A stretch of 64,000 bases of DNA from Bugulina stolonifera. Taxonomy: Eukaryota > Bryozoa > Gymnolaemata > Cheilostomatida > Bugulidae. The position numbers and the translations under genes are program-made. This document shows, in pieces, positions 1 to 19,200 of this stretch. The notes below the pieces were generated by a model that was not told the origin of the DNA, ran no database searches, and worked only from the letters and a program-made list of their open reading frames with translations. The stretch spans positions 26,784,429-26,848,428 of the forward strand of contig OW285187.1 of NCBI GenBank assembly GCA_935421135.1. The letters are read 5' to 3'. Every line of letters starts with the position of its first letter. Positions within the stretch are counted from its first letter, which is position 1.

Positions 1-1266
1 TTACATGTATCAAGCCTGACGGCTAAGTTTGCCACAATGCGCGTAATGTAAAAAGCGATTTGAATTAATTCCTATAATTTAAAACGGTTTAAAATTAATT
101 TAACAATGGTCGTATGGTAGCTGGGGCAATTAATGCCAAAAAGTATTCGGTTTTTTACCTAAATTCAACTTCAGGGTCAAGCACGGCAGGAGAATTTTTC
201 CAGTCGTACCTGGCATGCTGACTGAGTATGAAATTGGCACAGAGGGAGAGTTGCATGGTTTGTACGTGCTAGCTTGAGTTATTCTCTGTACAATGTAAAA
301 CTAGTAATACAGTTTACATTCAATGCATATAGGCATACAAGTTCAAATATATAATTCAATTCAATTGTTCAGTTGTAGACTCTCCAGCATACATCAGCCA
401 GATACAAGGATGGGTCAGTTAGATAAACCTCAATTAGGTAAGAATTTAATCTGTTTTTGTTGTATAATGACAAGTCTCAGGCGACTAAAAATCTTGTCTC
501 CTATATAGCCTTGGTTCTATCACACAACAGTTCCCGGGTTTAACGTGTTATCTAACACATGTATGTGTAGTTTTCAGCATGACACCTTAGTTTTCAATGT
601 GACAATCTGGACTTTTGAACAGACTAGCCAGATTCAACAAATATTTTACTCTAGTTTTTGTAATAGGAGGATAATGACATTGCAGTAGCACAAGCTTTGT
701 TTCTGTTACCAGTACAATATATTCACAGGAATGTTATATTAGGTATGGGTAATCCGGTTTTGAATGTTGGCTGACAGTCGGTTGTTCCAACTTCCTGAAA
801 GGCATGACAACATCTTTCAACTTGCTACCAGAGATCACAGTATGCAATGCACAAATATTTTATTTGGCTCAAAATTGTTGAATTAGCTGTAATAATAGGC
901 CTACTAGTGATTGTGGTATGCACTGTCACCAGCAACTCCCTAATCCGTCTGCTAGCTTCATAATTAATGCTGACTTACTTTTTCCATGCAGGTGTTTCAG
1001 AAAGGTAAGGTTTCTGTAGAACTGTTGTGCTAGTTTGTAAAAGATGCTAAATACTGCTAAGTTCACTGCAGGTACAGCTACTCTGACTCTCTGTGATTCC
1101 ACAAATGCTAACCTCTCTCAGTAGCCCTATATTTGGTTTTTGATTCTCTTAGTTGTTTCAATCATTATTGAGAGTGACCTTTAGTTGACCACTGTCTACT
1201 CCACGAGTTATTCAGTCTGGTTATCTTACTACTTGAACCCCTTGTGGTTTTTTTTGCAAAGTAGTT
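1..1266. other. Upstream region of ATIC, no gene seen
   Basis: I see no convincing exon in this AT-rich stretch. It must hold the ATIC promoter and 5' UTR, but no clear TATA box or initiator stands out. A possible 3' splice site (TTTTTTTGCAAAGTAG) lies just before the ATIC start codon, so the 5' UTR may be split by an intron. Confidence 0.5.
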
Positions 1267-6359
<5,093 letters not shown>

Positions 6360-6982
6360 TAACATCCACTCCTCTAGTCAGCCTGGCTGTTTAACATTGC
6401 ATTTTTGGAAGAAAATACGCTAAACAAAATAATCAAGTTTTCTATGGGGTACTGTATATACATGTAACATGCGCATATAACATGGAATGGGGTGGCTTGA
6501 TTTTTCTACGAAGTATTGTATATTAATTGTTTGCTGTTGTATTATTGTGCAAATAAATTATGAACAACACTTTGGTCCCACAAACATTACAATAAATATA
6601 AAAATGTATATCGGTAAAGGAATGAGAAAATGTATCACTATTAAAAGTTCAGGACAAAACATTAATAACACAATAAATACTATTATACAGTTACAAAAGT
6701 TAAACTGTACTACATGAAAATTAAATTTAGAATAAATGAATATAAAATATTTCAGAAATTTTTGATTCCTACAGTAGTTGTCTACCAACAGACAAATCTC
6801 AATCACAGACATGTGAGTCAGTCACTGATTGGCTATGTTTGGTTCACTAACATACATGGCTAGTGAAATCCATCATTTTAAACTTGATTAATTGCATACG
6901 AGGAATGCAAAGAAATATTTAAAATACAATGTAAATAATTATTTATGCACAAATAATTCTATATATCTGCAAAGATATCACT
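6360..6982. other. Convergent 3' ends of ATIC (+) and ANKIB1 (-)
   Basis: Only 623 bp separate the two stop codons, so the 3' UTRs probably abut or overlap. The region is AT-rich and non-coding. Confidence 0.6.
6552..6557 (+). terminator. Candidate ATIC polyadenylation signal AATAAA
   Basis: AATAAA lies about 190 nt after the ATIC stop codon. A second copy lies about 40 nt further on. This is a motif call only. Confidence 0.5.
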
Positions 6983-9900
6983 TCAACTTAATTGCTGTGA
7001 ACTACGGCTACTACTCCTACGCTCAGATCTAGTCCTTCTCACTGAACGACTAACTAATTCACCTCCAGATAAAGAGATGTCTTCGTTTATTGTACTACTA
7101 CTACGCCTGTCTGATTCGGAACGTCTTAATGTGTCGGTGTTAGGAGCTGCCTCTAACAGATCAGCAATAGCATTGTCTAGTTCAGCCAGTCTAGCTCTGT
7201 ACACCGCCCTAGCTTCATCATCGTCATCACTCTCAGCTGCTACAGGAAGTCAAATTGTGGCAACATAAACTCAGCTTCACAAACATACAGTTGGAACAGA
7301 ATAACCATTGCATTTATTTGGGCTTGGGCATTATACCTGTGGCTTCCACTGGAATTTCATCTGCCATGTTGGAAGCACTGCCTGCTGCTGAGCTACCTGC
7401 TGCAGGTATGGAACTGTTAAAAGTTCTATCTCTGCGACCCTCAGCTCGATCAGCCAGCATCTGTCGCTGTACATCTGCACTCTGTAGAGACATTGCTATA
7501 GCCAGTGATAGGTCTTCATCTTGTTCTTCTGTAATGTAAGACATCACGTAACCCAGCTGAACAAGTCGTCGCGTAAGAAATCACTAATCATTTTTGAACT
7601 AGCAAATTCTAGAAGTGTTGAATTATTAAACAAAATTGCACACAATTTTTAAATAAACATTGTAAGATGCTACCAACCTGCATAAACTGATTGAGATAGC
7701 CTAAGTACATGTTCTAGAATGGGATCGGGAGGGAGCTCTGTAGCGTTGATACCCAAACGTTTTCGTAGAGATGTAGTCTCATCATCAGCACTAAACAACA
7801 AAATAATATACCAACTGAGTTTACGTAGAGACAGAGAGTGGAGTGTGCAACAACCATCGAGCTTCAACTAGACATGCAAAATCTAATTTTGAGATTGTAC
7901 ATGTAGATATAACACACCACATCTCTCTCTGGTTTGCATAATGTGGTTCTAGAAAATGAGTCCAACCCCTTACCTCACATCACTACTGCTCCCTGTGGTG
8001 AGAGAATCCATGTCTTGTAAAAGCTGTAATCTGGACATTTCTAGAGCTTGCAACAAATCAATCTGTTGATTTCTCCCTTGACTTTTAGCTAAAGGAAGAT
8101 GGATACGTACATTCAAGGTAAGTCATAGCGTGTGCATGTACAATGTACATTCTACCAACTAAGTAGTATCTGATGTGTGTGAAATACTATGGTATATGAG
8201 TGTGATCAAGTCATATGATATAAGTAACTCCTATTATAATCATAGAATATTGTGATCACCTAGCAGTATCTAATTCAAATAAAGCTTTCTCAGGACGAGA
8301 GTAACACACCACTAACGCATTAAGTAGCCAATCAAACGACAGTGGGAGAACATATCACCCAATCAAATGACCGTAGGAAAAATATTTCATGGGAGACTTT
8401 ACAACAGGTAAAAGTAAAGTAAAATATTAATTAATCTAACCTGTAAATACGAGGAATGAGATCAGAGTACGAAACTTACATTTACGTTTAGACCTATTAA
8501 GATAGTCGGTCTTGAGACAGCTAAGGCTACAGTATTCATGGTGCTGGTCAGGTGCTCCGGAATGTCTTAGTTTCGGTTTCTTACAGTTGGTTGCCTTGCA
8601 GATGCCTACGGAGGATGTTACATCACATACATTATCGCAATTTTCTATCCAAGTCATGGTTTATTAAAAGAATTACACAGATATGAAAAGTGTTCAGAAT
8701 ATTATAACTGTAAAAGTACAGAAAGACGTAGAAGCAATATTGCCGATCACTAAATTCATAACCTACTGAAAACAAGAAAGAATGCATTTTAACAGGAAAC
8801 ATGATTACCACGTTTGGTGATTATTTCATCACTTGAATCGTCACTGTCTGTAAGCCAAGCAGTAGAACTAGCACCTTTTTTACGTAATGCGGGAGAAGGA
8901 CTGATGCCACTTGTGTCTCCACCCTACGTACAACAAAGGGGAAACATCTATAAACACTATATTATGTATATGCCGTCCTCTTCACTTGAAAGGAGAGAGT
9001 TAAGAACCATGATGTATGCTTCCTTCAATGGGTTGAAGTAATATATTGCAGGATGGACGAAGTTATCATTGCATCACAGGTTACCTGATAAAACTATAAT
9101 GATGCTTGAAACATTTTAGCACAGTGAAGAGTGGAAATTTGACAGATAGTATAAAAGTTTCAGCAATGCTGCATAAATTTATCACAAACACATAAAAGCT
9201 GTTAGATTCTGTGTTAGAAAGTTATTGCACCAGACTCTCTAAAATCAGCATAGCATGGTCAATATTCAATAGTGGACCTCTTTACACTAGCTACTAATAA
9301 TAATATAATGGCTGACCTGGGGTAAATCCTGTGGTAACAGACCATTGGCTATGGATGTAAAGAACTCATCTGTCTTCTCTGACACCTGTCTGGTTGTCTT
9401 AACTATCTGTTGTTTAGGAGTTCTGAGATAAGGTCTGGCTACTATCTCAGATAAGTATTCTGTCTTTTCTTCCAGTTCAGTCTAATCAAACAAGAACTGT
9501 ATTATAGCACACATACTTATGTAATATAGCACACATACTTATGTAATATAGCACACATACTTATGTATTATAGCACACATACTTATGTATTATAGCACAC
9601 ATACTTATGTAATATAGCACACATACTTATGTATTATAGCACACATACTTATGTATTATAGCACACATACTTATGTAATATAGCACACATACTTATGTAA
9701 TATAGCACACATACTTATGTATTATAGCACACATACTTATGTATTATAGCACACATACTTATGTATTATAGCACACATACTTATGCCACATACAAATGTA
9801 CATGGGGGGGGGGGGGTCAATTGTACATATACTTATATAATGTACGTACACGCATATACAGATAACACATGGACAATTATATAGATCTTAGAGTAGAATA

Positions 9901-12900
9901 TAAAATGTAATGGGCTAATCATGCCAGTAAATATTAGAATAATTCATAAATATTATATGAACCTATTGACGGAATTATATGTGGTGTTTTACATTTTAAT
10001 ATCATATACAATACAGAATATAATCGTACATAGATAAACATTATTACATGTTCACATGTACATTTAAATATGTATATGGATTCACATGCATAGGACCTAT
10101 ATGCATGTGAAAGACATTTACCTGTAGAAGTTCGAAGACCATCCGTTTGAGATTATCATCCTTGAGGTAGTAACCATACACATAGCAGAACTGTAAGAGT
10201 TGTCTGGCCTTGATGAGAGCCGAAACGGCTTCCTCTATGAATTTGGCAGCAGATAAGCTACTGTTCTGTTCGTCGAATGAGGAAGTGGAAGCGGAGTGGA
10301 GAGATTTCTGTCTCTGTATCGTATGAGCATTAATCAGTTGTGACATCTTCTGCTTGGCCTGCTCCAACAGGGGGCGCTCCAACTACATACATTTGAATGT
10401 AATTTTTAGTACAAAAGATAAAATATGGCTTACAATATGTGGGAGAATGTGTACCTTATCCAGAATAACACTGTACAGAGGCGATTGGGTTTAGAGCCTC
10501 CATAATTGAGTTTTGTTAGCAACAGAACCACGAGCAGAGATGATGGTTCCGGCCAAAGTAAAGTGTGAGTAGGTAGATAGAGGTAGCAAAGTGTGAGTAG
10601 GTAGATAGAGGTAGTAAAGTGTGAGTAGGTACACTGAGGCAGTGAAGTGCTAGAGATGGGTTAATTGATTTGTAACTTCTAACGCATTGTGACGTACAAT
10701 ATACACATAATGTGCATGAACCACTGACCTCTAGACTATGTTTGTGATTTTCATATCTGCTGTAGTAGTGGACGAATCTGTTGAGCTCCTGTAGAGCCTT
10801 GTGTTTCTCGGAAGCACTAGTTACTTCACTCTTATGATGTTCATCCACCTTCTCCACCACCTCGTACCGCGTGCACCGAAAGAATCCGCCTGTCATTGAG
10901 TTATGCATCTTCCATGGCTCCAGACACACCCAGCAAAAGTCATGTTTGCACTAAATTAAGAATGTTTCCATATATTTAGATTAAGTACATCTGCCCTGTT
11001 GTAAGCTAAGTTTTATATCAAAAACTTGAAGAAATTTAAACTTTAAAACCTATTAAGGCCACCTAGCATGTGAAAGATCAGAGTCAAAGTTTGGGGTAAG
11101 TTACAATTGAAAGCTGACCAGTTGTACACTCGTTGATCAATCCCAGGTTTCATATACACTGTACATGTACCAGCCATAACCTTCTCAACATTCCCATTGT
11201 AAATAGAGTGTAGACACTCCCATAGTGAATAATGTAGACACTGTACCTTGGAACATCTCATATGATTGCACCCTTCATTCTTCTCTATTGGAGATTTACA
11301 GTTGGGACATTTCTTGGAGTTACTCAGCATCCAGAATATATTGGCAGCAGCCTCTGATTTCCTGTTCACATCTTCAAACTCATCCTTCTTCATCTGATAA
11401 CATACGGATTAGAGCAGAGTTTCAGATGGTGTTTCCAAGACAACAGGTTACAGAGGCTACACATTAACATTCACGAACAAACAAGAGTAAATATCACAAA
11501 AGTTTGTTGTTGATGATTAGTAGTATATAAAACCTGTAAGTTTACACAATGTTTTGCACATGGTGGGATACTCTTTCAACTAGATATTCCTATGACTATG
11601 TGTAAGACATCTATGGCCTAGTAAACAATGCCTCCATGTTCACACTCCAAGAAATCAATCATCTAATATACACAAATCAATGCCTGATATGTAGACATTC
11701 TGTGGGAAACTTTACATGTAGATATAGCCTTACATATGTGTATACCCACATTAATTGATAGCTGTGTGTATGTGTATACCCACATTACCTGATAGCTGTA
11801 AGTATGTGTAATACCCACATTACCTGACAGCTGTGTGTATGGGTATACCCACATTACCTGACAGCTGTGTGTATGGGTATACCCACATTACCTGATAGCT
11901 GTAAGTATGTGTATACCCACATTACCTGATAGCTGCGTGTATGCGTATATTCACAATACCTGAGAGATCTTAGCTAGCCAGTTCTTATAGTCCTCACATG
12001 ACGCAGGGTCATGTGGCTCCATCTGGCAGAGCCAGCAAAAGGCGTGTCCGTTACTACAGTGAGCTGTGAGTGATTGATACTGAGTTACTCGGGAATGTAA
12101 AGAAGCAGCTGAGCTAACAGAGGCTGACCTATTTCTTTCAGGGTTTTGAATGGCAGACCCACAACCTGGATGTGGACACCAAACCAGTCGGGGGTTACCA
12201 GCTACAAATGCCTGGAAAAGAGAAATCATGCTACAAATGCCTGGGAAAGAGAAAACCTTAAATTTGTAAAGACAACAACCAGACTTCCGACCTCCATGAC
12301 ATCAACCGATTTCAATTTAAAATCCTAAAAAATCATAGAGGATCAACCAACACTAATCAACTATAACATTGATTTAAAAAGCATGAATCTACCATGAACC
12401 TAGTACTTAATACATAGTACTTAGTACTAGAATTGCGTAGTACTAGTACTAGTACTAGTACGACCTAGTATTGGTACTACATGTAGATACCTAGCACCTG
12501 GTACTTAGTACCTGCTGTCTACTAGAACTACATGTAGATATTAAGTACTAGTACTACTATACTGTAGCTTACTGTAATATAGATACACACTTCACATTGA
12601 AAAACAGAATTGTGATCATACTAAATGCATGGATCTCAATCAGTTAGAGCCAGCAATTATTAACTGCGAAATAAATGTAATATTGTAAATGTATCAAACT
12701 AACCGTAACATTGAGAGTTTTCCCCTCAATTAATACAAACCTTTATATCGAATTGAAGATATCTTTGAGCCATATTAGTAGATACGTTAGTCTCAATGAA
12801 CTCTACGGGTACTAATATTTTACAGTCAACTGCGGGACAGACTATATTGTGAGCATCGCCTTCCTTTATCTTTATATTCAAATAACTGTAAAATAAACCA

Positions 12901-15900
12901 TAGAATAACATCTAAACACTACATTATTTAATCTTACGTATCTAGTCTACTCTTATGAGCAATAGCAACTATGATTCATTTTAATAAGACTATTAATATT
13001 TCAAACAGTAAAAAGTTCACTTACACGCTGACACCAACATTGTATCTATTCTAACTAATTTCCCAATTGATGGTAAATGGATAATTGATTTATTATAGAA
13101 GTTGTCCTCTCGCTGTCTTTAGGAGAGGACAACTTCAAGCTATAATCCATCTCCCATGAGTGCCCACACTACACCCAAGTACTGTCTGGTATGTTCGCAA
13201 TTAAAACAAGCAGTAAACAGGATGGTAGTCACACTTACTCTCTCCAGCAGGTCTGGCAGAACCAATGTTCGCAAACCATTGGAAATGTTTCAGAGTCATC
13301 TATGATGTCATTGAAGCAGATTTCACACTACAATATAGAAAACAAGAGGGGTTTACCACTCACTTCATGGGGCTGTTATGATATATATTATATACTATAA
13401 TGCATATATTATGCCTTCTACATGTACATCGTAGGTAATAATTATAGACATAATAACTTATATTTTGTCTGTAGTGAAGTAGATTATGCTCATGCTAGTG
13501 ACGATTATATACTTATAATTAGACTTATAAGTATAATTAATTACAGCACAACCAGGAAACACACCAGGAGTATGGATATACATAGAGCAATATACTGCCC
13601 CCTGCAGGTAAAAAGCATTATCTCACAAATATTTGGAAAAGTGCTTGCCAAAGTCTTTCTATACAGCCCAAAGTTGATTTTTTCTGTTGAACTTATCGAT
13701 TAGGTAATTCTGGTTCACATGATAACAGTTATGTTTGGCTCGACAAATTAGTCTTTGTGTTAATCCTATTAAATGCCTTTTGTGTGCAGTTTGGTCAACA
13801 ATTCCATTGTGTGTTCTGCAGGAGAAAAGCATTATCACTTGATAATGCTTTATTCCTGCATATTTCATGATGTAGCCATGCTTGCTATGCAGTCACACAA
13901 AGCATTATCTCAATGAAAGTGTATATAAACTAAAATGTTATATCATATTCAATGTTATGTAGTCCATAAGCCTGGGAGCCTGTACCAAGAAATAGCAAAA
14001 TACCATGATGCTGTCACACTTGCCAGGCGTTAGGTAAGCTTGCTTTACTAAACCAGTCATAGCATTTCACCACACATTCACTCTGACAAATGGAATTAAT
14101 ATGAAAATAATAGACAAGTCGTAGAGGTGAAGGTACAACATTTTCAGTAATAGCATCACTTACATGTGTAATGGAACTATCATATAATTTAATATAATCA
14201 TAAATTAATGCAGTGCAATATAATATTATAGTATAATGCATTTTATATAGAATATATAGCATAATGTATCGTACCGCAATATTATTATATCAAATTATAT
14301 TTGTCTAATCACATATCATAGTGTATTTATTACACTGAACTACGCTATAAACTACTGCATAAATATGTATTTCAGTTCTATCTCATATTTTTATATTGTT
14401 ATTATGTTATCAACTGCGTTATATATACAATGAGTAAATAAATATTATAATAATTCTGTCATCTGATATACATCCAATATTAGGCTAAAGTTTGGAATAT
14501 TATAAGATATTATAGTAAAAATTGCTACATGTAATATGTTATTTAACTGTTGGCCTTCATCATATGATGCTATTAGCGATGACTTATTATACATGTACCT
14601 TCAGCACTATGACCTGCCTGTAATTTCCATAGTAAGTCCATTTGTCAGGGTGAATATGTCGTGAAGTGCAATGGCTGGTTTGGTAAAGCAAACTGACTTA
14701 AAACCTGGCAAGTGTAACAGCACCACAGTTTTTGCTATTCCTTGGTGCAGGCTGCATGGCTACCTACCTCACATTGATAATATTTTAGTTTATATACACT
14801 TTCATTGAGATAATGCTTTGTGTGACTGCATAGCAAGCATGGCTACATCATGAAATATGCAGGAATAAAGCATTATCAAGTGATAATGCTTTTCTCCTGC
14901 AGAACACACAATGGAATTGTTGACCAAACTGCACACAAAAGGCATTTAATAGGATTAACACTAAGACTAATTTGTCCAGCCAAACATAATTGTTATCATG
15001 TGAACCAGAATTACCTAATCTATAAGTTCAACAGAAAAAATCAACTTTGTGCTGTATAGGTAGACTTTGGCAAGCACTTTTCCAAATATTTGTGAGATAA
15101 TGCTTTTTACCTGCAGGGGGCAGTATAGGTGTAACACTGAGATGACACTAGTTGGCAGGTGGCTGAAAGATGAGTTTCCATATTGTCCATAAGTTACCAG
15201 TTGGTACATGTACATGTATATACACTATAATGTACATACATATCACCTTTCATAACAGAATGCTGCGAGTACATGTAATAATGCACTTGAATGCACCTAG
15301 CACATGTATATTACAGTACACTATGACATCATGGGGTAAAGGACTAGCTCACCACCACACCTGTAATCTGGGTACCTTGGCATACACATACACACTAGAA
15401 TATAACATTATAATATATAACATAAGTCATGTGTGTTTCAATTGAATAACATTGAGAGTCTGCAATCATTGCAACAATTCGAATGAGCATTGCCATGTAC
15501 ATTACACCCTACATGTAGATGCCCACATGCAGTAAGTAGGTGAACATATGCTGCGTGTACATAGTTACCAGACTACCTGTAACACTCTATATACTTACAG
15601 TAGTTGGCTCAAAATCCCTATTTGAAGTAGATGCCTTTAGAATATTCAGTTCATGGTCACCACCTGAGACATCATTGAGATTGGAAGGGGGGACAATTCC
15701 AGACTTCTCACAGCATTGCACAGGGTCAACTATCCATGCTTCCAGTAGCACTTCTCTAGACCATTCTATCAGGGTGAGCAGAAGAAAGGGTTAACTATGC
15801 TAGCTACATGTAAATATACTGATGGTGCATTGGCTACATTTCTATATACAACATACATGTATATGATGTGTGATCAATAAATACTAAGAATTGGCTAAAT

Positions 15901-16145
15901 CATGCCATGTGAAATAATGTGGATGTTTTTATGTTGCTATTGCTAAGCAATGTGTTGGGGTCTCTCCATCTTTGAGAATTTCTGATAGCTTAACAAATAT
16001 CAAATTAATTTATAGCCACATGGCTAAAGGAGCATTTATGCACTTTTTGGTGCCCCACCAAGATCTCAGCACCGAAAAGGACAAGAATGTTACAATCCAA
16101 ACTCAAGAGTATGTCGGTGTAGTTTGACATGAATTTGCTTCTTCA

Positions 16146-16200
<55 letters not shown>

Positions 16201-19200
16201 GAATCTGCATGGTTAAAAGAGTAGATTAGAACGGCTAAGAACTGGCATACAAAAGAAGAGACCTCAGATGTGGATTCTCTGTTACGATAACGGCGCCATG
16301 TGACACCTGTGCTGGTTCACAGTTATCTGACTTCCAGGAATGTTTTACAACATCTCCAAAACGTTGGGATCAGGATATTAACCACACCCATTTAGTCTAC
16401 CAGTATCTATGTATTATCACTACACTGCATAATTATTATTACTGGTGAATGTGTCAACAATATACACTGCCATTTGCCCTCAGTATCGCTCTACCATATG
16501 AACAAGAAACCAATCAATATTGATAAAGTGATGTAAACAAATAGAAAGCTCAAAGTTCAAAATTTATAAAAACATTCAGATTTAGGCAGAGATAATCTGC
16601 ACACTGGGAATGGGTAACTGACTCTCACTGACTACACAACAGTCAGCTGCTGCGAATACTTGGACTGCATAACAAACCATTATCAGTTTTCAGAAGGTAA
16701 AAGAGAAGATAACTTCAAAGCACACATTTACTGTGGATTCAACAGCAGTTGTTGGTATCCACAATATTGTGGTGACCCTATGTACCGAGTTAGCATGTAT
16801 AGGTTATACATACTATGATGGCGTAGTAATACATACCATGATGGCGTAGTAATACGTACCATGATGGCGTAGTAATACTTCGGCTGTAAAGAGGGGAATC
16901 CTAAGCATATCAGACGTCTCGACAATTAAGGAGTCTTTGGCTTCCTGGAGTTCTTGAGGACGGAGTCCTTGATATCCATCCTCTCTGATGACATCATCAA
17001 CTATGACATCATCAGGAGATGAAGGAGGTTGTTCAGATTCATCGTTACCCTTAAATAATGTAAACAAGAAGGCATGTGATTTACCAAGATGCCTGTACCT
17101 GCATCATATTGGACATTTGTAGTGAGTAATAAAAACAAGACAAGTATATACATGTAACATACATATTGTGATGATACCATTAGGTAGCCTAGTACAATGT
17201 AAAAGTACCATATAGTGCTTGTATAACACGAATACAATAAAAAGTGGTAACCAGTGCTAGTCACTGGTTAGTTCATTTGTCCATTGTACTACCCTGCACA
17301 TGGACATGTAATGTACAGGGTAGCTACATATGCATATGTACATGTGCAGGGTAGCTACATGTACATACATGTACATACAAGTATGTACATATTATATAAT
17401 TGTATACAAGCATGTACATGCGAGTATAAAAGACTTGCTATTTATAGTTCACCTAAGTCTAAATTTATAAACAGTGATGTAGTGATAGATACTGTAGTTA
17501 TACATGTATTATTGTATATTATTATGGTAGTTATATTAATTCTGACTAACTGCATTTTAGGAGCACTACAGTGTAGACCTTGGACTGTTGAAAACCAATG
17601 GATTATTAATAGGAACTTGTCACTATTTGGAAAAATCATACCAGCTAAAACTGGAACATTTCATAAACATACATACATGTATGTTTATTAGAAATTATAT
17701 TATTACTTGCATATTTTGTGGTGTCGAAAAGGCTATCAAAGTTGCAAAGTCAGGTTTGAGAAGCCAAGGCCTATGGTTGATACAGTCAAATCATAAATAT
17801 TCCCTCTCAACACTAATTTACAGAATGTATTCCATACTGGCTGGACAAATAAGCAGTGACTACCAGATAGATATGTATGGTACACTTGGTTAGATGTCAT
17901 CAACCATGCAGGAGATCTGGAATATTTAGCTGACCGGTTCGTTGGTAAGAAGAATTTCGCTTATCGATGTACAAGGAGCAGTAGCTCTAATCGCTTGTAT
18001 TGATTGTCGAAACAAAACATGTACATTTATACAACTTTATATAATTTATACAACATTATTTGTACAATAGTGTAATCTACACATACCTGTAGTTGTCTAA
18101 CAGTTGTAGTATTACATGTTGTAATGACAAGCTAACTGAATAGAATATCATGAGATTATTTGGCAGCAATTATAATTTGCTGCCCATGAGTACAAGCATT
18201 TATCTGTAGATGTTTGTCCTCGATTTCAGTTCGATATTTATCAAGTGTTCTCCTTTTGTTTGTATATAATATATGTTCATTCATTATAAGTACGAGTACA
18301 TGTAAGTACAGTAATGATAGGTAATACTTGACCCAATATGGCACATGCCAATACACAACCTATACATATGATTATTCCATAATTACATGTATATACATAC
18401 AGACAGTGTACTGTATATATGTAAGTAAGATATTACACACTGTGTCATGGCCTACGGCATGTATACGTCAAGGTCAGAGACAAACAGCTTGAGAGAAGGT
18501 AATGAGCTGAGGTGACACTAAAATTTGAACTCTATATGGCTACAAAACAAGATAATAAACAACAAATAACATAACAGAGTAGGTAATAGACGTCTAGAGA
18601 TACACAAGGTCACTTACATAGAACACCATCTTAGACTCTAGATATTGTGCAATGGTGTCCATAGATGCCCTCTCTGCCATTTCACAAGGGGTCTGCCTGG
18701 AGTCATTCTCCGTGAACAAAGGGGCTCCTAGTTCAACCAATAACTAAAGGGACAAATAGTCATAAAATAGTGCAATACAAACTTTAAACAATGATATCAT
18801 TATCATGAATAATTCAGTCATAGCCAAACTAGTAAACCAACACTCCAGTACTAAACCACTAAACTTAGTAAACTAGTTACACATCTAGTCAGATTAGATG
18901 TTATAATAACTTAGTACAACCATGTAGTAGAAAGTTTAGGCCTATACATGGTATCAACTATTTAAATTAACCACAATTGTTCATAAATTATATCCTGAAC
19001 AACTAGTAGACCCTAGTGGACATGGACTGTTGTACTGGCAGTGAGCTGGTAATTACTGTCACTTATATCTAAAATCAAGATCCACGTAATTAGTATAATA
19101 CATGTATATATGCACTGTAATTATAGGATACATATCTTATACTATAATTTGTGTCTTTTGAAAAACACAGTCAACTATAATCATACTTGGCTACAATATT

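Noticed and set aside
992..1004. Possible 13-nt 5' UTR microexon (CATGCAG|GTGTTTCAGAAAG|GTAAGG)
   Set aside because: Splice-like flanks alone are weak evidence for so short an exon; needs transcript data.
9501..9784. Regular direct repeats resembling an array
   Set aside because: No unique spacers: a 22-bp minisatellite in a eukaryotic intron, not a CRISPR array.
13659..15059. Matching 69-codon open frames at 13659-13868 (-) and 14850-15059 (+)
   Set aside because: They are the two arms of one inverted repeat, so the apparent protein conservation is just DNA duplication; no transposase similarity.
17284..17691. 135-codon + strand open frame
   Set aside because: It lies within ANKIB1 intron 4 on the other strand and begins in ACATGTACAT-rich simple sequence; no family match.
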